In this document: positions 6,231-7,622 of the stretch, piece after piece
Layout of the letters: the number at the start of each line of letters is the position of its first letter
Position numbering within the stretch: the first letter of the stretch is position 1
Assembly (NCBI GenBank): GCA_030624545.1
Contig: JAUXJX010000078.1
Location: 1-7,622 of the forward strand
Source of the DNA: Bacteroidota bacterium
GTDB taxonomy: Bacteria > Zhuqueibacterota > JdFR-76 > DREG01
Length of the DNA: 7,622 bases
Reading direction: 5' to 3'
Translations under genes and position numbers: made by a program
Notes under the pieces: generated by a model
What the model was told of the DNA's origin: nothing
What the model saw: only the letters and a program-made list of their open reading frames with translations
Databases searched by the model: none

Positions 6231-6247
6231 ATCAATTCTAATCAATT
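6231..6247. repeat. Direct ATCAATT repeats with 10-base period
   Basis: ATCAATT at 6231-6237 is repeated at 6241-6247, and the second copy belongs to the palindrome TCAATTGA (6242-6249). The ten-base spacing puts both copies on the same face of the helix, as for tandem activator sites. The position is upstream of the leftward esterase gene. The sequence is AT-rich, so chance cannot be excluded. Confidence 0.3.
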
Positions 6248-6321
6248 GAAAAGCAATAAAAGGCGACCGATCGAACCCGAATCAGATCATATTTTTTTCA
6301 TTTTTGAATTATTCTTGTTTA

Positions 6322-6350
6322 TTGGTGGCTCATTTTGCACTTTTTATCAT
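6322..6350 (+). promoter_or_regulatory. Weak rightward promoter candidate for the propeller glycosidase
   Basis: TTGGTG (6322-6327) and TATCAT (6345-6350) are separated by 17 bases. The -10 box matches five of six consensus positions, the -35 box only three. It would start transcription about 65 bases before the ATG at 6425. Confidence 0.25.
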
Positions 6351-6424
6351 AATATATTGCAGACTACCAATTTAAATTCGCAGCTGGGTCAGTGGTTTCT
6401 TATCAGTAGAACCTTGCAGCCTTT

Positions 6425-7420
6425 ATGAAATTTCAGCGCTTCGCCGGCAATCCAATCATACCTCGAACCGGGGGCACGTTTTACTCCGTTCATTCAGCCA
6501 ATCCGGACATCCTGCTGTTTCGAGACAGATATTTCTTCTATTTTCGTGGTCAGGGAAAAGACGGCCATGATCAAATAGGAGTTGCATATGCCAGCCCACA
6601 AGATTTCGATGGCATCCATTGGCGGATGTATCCGGGAAATCCCATCATCCCAGTGAGCCAGGATCCTTCCGATTTTGACTCAGGTTACATCCTCGATCCG
6701 GCCGCAATCGAATTGTATGGAATAGTCTATTTGTTTTTCACCGCACATCGTATTGATTGGAAGGATTGGGACATCCCTTCTTACATTGGGCTTGCGATCT
6801 CTGAGGACGGTATCCGTTTTGAAAAACACGCGGGCAATCCCATCATTGTCGGAACCGAACCAGAGGTTGTGCTGCACGAAGGCCGTATCTATCTCTTCTT
6901 TCAACGCAAGACTGCCGATGGGTATTTTCAAATATATTACAGCCAGAGTGACGACGGAATTCACTTTTCGGAGGAGCCGCCACACCTCGTTTTCGGCCCA
7001 TCGAAGCAATCTGGTACTTTTGATCAATTCAGCATTTCAACCATCCGGATCTGGGCAGAAGGGGATTTGTTCTATATGGCCTACGGGGGTTGTGATCGAT
7101 ATTTTGACTACCCCGGCGCAATAGGATTGGCGCGTTCACATGATCTGAGGAACTGGGAGCGATATCCGGGTAATCCAATTCTGGAGCGCGGCTTACCGGG
7201 TAGCTGGGACGAGGGCGCATTATGGTTTGCAACCATTCTCAAGGTAGGGCATACCTATTATCTGTGCTACGAAGGCACGGGGACGGGGCTTGGGTCGGAA
7301 ACGCCGGAAGCCAGGAAGGCGTCCCGGCTGTGCAGGGAAGAGGATTATGGAGGCTATGCAAAAACTTCTTTTTCGCAAATAGGGCTGGCAACATATGAAG
7401 GGCGCGTGCCAGAGTGGTAG
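6425..7420 (+). CDS. Five-bladed beta-propeller glycosidase, GH43/GH130-like
   Basis: This 331-residue protein has the internal repeats of a five-bladed beta-propeller glycoside hydrolase (clans holding GH32, GH43, GH62, GH68, GH117 and GH130). The motif GNPI occurs at residues 8, 71, 137 and 249, with a diverged equivalent near 187-192 (LVFGP). Each blade has an aromatic strand: FRDRYFFYFRG, YGIVYLFFTA, EGRIYLFFQR, EGDLFYMAYGG and VGHTYYLCYEG. Candidate active-site acids near blade starts are Asp28 (NPDIL), Asp91 (LDPAA), Glu145/Glu147 (TEPEVV), Asp200 (TFDQFS) and Asp262/Glu263 (WDEGALW); which ones act is not determined. There is no signal peptide, so it is probably cytoplasmic. The repeated GNPI words recall GH130 mannoside phosphorylases, which would suit the mannosidase nearby, but GH43-type hydrolysis is equally possible. 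The ATG at 6425 lacks a clear Shine-Dalgarno site, though the first GNPI repeat at residue 8 supports it. The gene is divergent from the esterase and followed by a secreted-protein gene. Confidence 0.82.
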   Translation: MKFQRFAGNPIIPRTGGTFYSVHSANPDILLFRDRYFFYFRGQGKDGHDQIGVAYASPQDFDGIHWRMYPGNPIIPVSQDPSDFDSGYILDPAAIELYGIVYLFFTAHRIDWKDWDIPSYIGLAISEDGIRFEKHAGNPIIVGTEPEVVLHEGRIYLFFQRKTADGYFQIYYSQSDDGIHFSEEPPHLVFGPSKQSGTFDQFSISTIRIWAEGDLFYMAYGGCDRYFDYPGAIGLARSHDLRNWERYPGNPILERGLPGSWDEGALWFATILKVGHTYYLCYEGTGTGLGSETPEARKASRLCREEDYGGYAKTSFSQIGLATYEGRVPEW

Positions 7421-7549
7421 ATCGGTGAAACGCAAAACGGCAAACGTGAATGAGTTATGTAAATATTAATGGATACGAGGACACAGTCCGGCATATTCTG
7501 CAACCAAAATTAAGAAATCCTTTTCCCACAAAGAAAAGAGGAGAAATAA
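7421..7549. other. Intergenic region before the right-edge secreted-protein gene
   Basis: This stretch of 129 bases has no gene and no convincing terminator; the only hairpin seen is a short GGAC-ACA-GTCC (7479-7489) without a T run. No good -35/-10 pair was found, so the downstream gene may be co-transcribed with the glycosidase or use a promoter I do not recognise. The last part is A-rich and leads into a strong ribosome binding site. Confidence 0.45.
7539..7543 (+). promoter_or_regulatory. Strong Shine-Dalgarno site for the right-edge gene
   Basis: AGGAG, within the longer match AGAGGAGA, lies six bases before the ATG at 7550. It is the best ribosome binding site in the window and supports a real gene start although only 73 bases of the gene are present. 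Confidence 0.75.
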
Positions 7550-7622
7550 ATGTCAAGTCAAATCCGCTCTTTTGTCTATTGTTTCATCTTTGTGATTCTA
7601 TTTCCCACACTTGCCGTCAGCC
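7550..7622 (+). CDS. Secreted or envelope protein, N-terminal fragment (signal peptide only)
   Basis: Twenty-four codons are present before the right edge cuts the gene. The peptide begins MSSQIR, giving a positively charged n-region, followed by an uninterrupted hydrophobic stretch SFVYCFIFVILFPTLAVS. This is a typical Sec signal peptide, with a possible cleavage site around or after Ala-Val-Ser. The cysteine at residue 11 lies inside the hydrophobic core and is not a lipobox. The strong Shine-Dalgarno site at 7539-7543 supports the start. The mature protein is not visible, so no function is assigned. In sugar-utilisation loci such a gene is often a binding protein, outer-membrane receptor or secreted glycosidase, but that is only context. 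Confidence 0.7.
   Translation, partial: MSSQIRSFVYCFIFVILFPTLAVS

Larger units (their letters stand above)
6182..6424. promoter_or_regulatory. Divergent promoter region between the SGNH esterase and the propeller glycosidase
   Basis: This region of 243 bases is strongly AT-rich between about 6285 and 6380 and must hold the start signals for at least the rightward gene and probably the esterase. Direct repeats ATCAATT at 6231-6237 and 6241-6247 are exactly ten bases apart, one helical turn, and lie 50 to 66 bases upstream of the esterase start. No convincing -35/-10 pair was found for the esterase. A modest rightward pair is listed separately. No gene is supported here. Confidence 0.5.

Noticed and set aside
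5378..6241. Rightward open frame of 287 codons with a membrane-like N-terminus
   Set aside because: From 5540 to 6181 it is antisense to the SGNH esterase, which has all catalytic blocks and a good ribosome site. The rest of the translation shows no recognisable domain. Only the first ~54 codons are free of overlap, and their hydrophobic nature can come from AT-rich intergenic DNA.
6246..6428. Rightward open frame of 60 codons before the propeller glycosidase
   Set aside because: It lies in AT-rich divergent promoter DNA, has no ribosome site and ends just inside the glycosidase start; its composition does not look coding.
1..7622. CRISPR array, tRNA, rRNA, insertion sequence or phage genes
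   Set aside because: No regularly spaced repeats, no tRNA-like cloverleaf, no transposase or integrase motifs and no ribosomal RNA sequence were seen in the window.

Overview
The window is a carbohydrate-utilisation locus from a Gram-negative-looking bacterium with moderate GC content. It carries five complete genes and two gene fragments cut by the window edges. The organism cannot be named. A Tat-type leader of the RRxFLK class, an MngB-like GH38 mannosidase, TTG start codons and two intergenic stretches resembling dispersed repeats of environmental genomes suggest an uncultured FCB/PVC-like or similar saccharolytic lineage. That placement is an inference.

Layout. The left and middle of the window are transcribed leftwards (minus strand). 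In order of transcription the genes are: an SGNH/GDSL esterase (6181 to 5540); a gap of 337 bases holding a possible promoter and repeated ATCAAA half-sites; a class V PLP aminotransferase with a twin-arginine leader (5202 to 3907); a sugar phosphate isomerase/epimerase-type TIM barrel that starts at the aminotransferase stop (3901 to 3104); a 166-base gap holding an imperfect ~100-bp palindrome; a GH38 alpha-mannosidase with a TTG start (2937 to 247); and the first 36 codons of a class III PLP aminotransferase (110 to the left edge). A 243-base AT-rich divergent region separates the esterase from a rightward gene for a five-bladed beta-propeller glycosidase of GH43/GH130 type (6425 to 7420). 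This is followed by the start of a secreted protein gene with a very good ribosome binding site (7550 to the right edge), which is shorter than usual ORF cut-offs.

How the genes may work together. GH38 and GH43/GH130-like enzymes release or phosphorolyse sugars. The SGNH esterase could remove acyl groups. The isomerase could process the freed sugar or a keto-sugar. The two PLP aminotransferases suggest an amino-sugar or an amino-acid-linked sugar as substrate or product. The four cytoplasmic enzymes lack signal peptides, while the class V aminotransferase appears to be exported folded with its cofactor. I recognise no named pathway with this gene set. Each protein family is familiar; the combination, the exported PLP enzyme and the intergenic repeats are the unusual parts.
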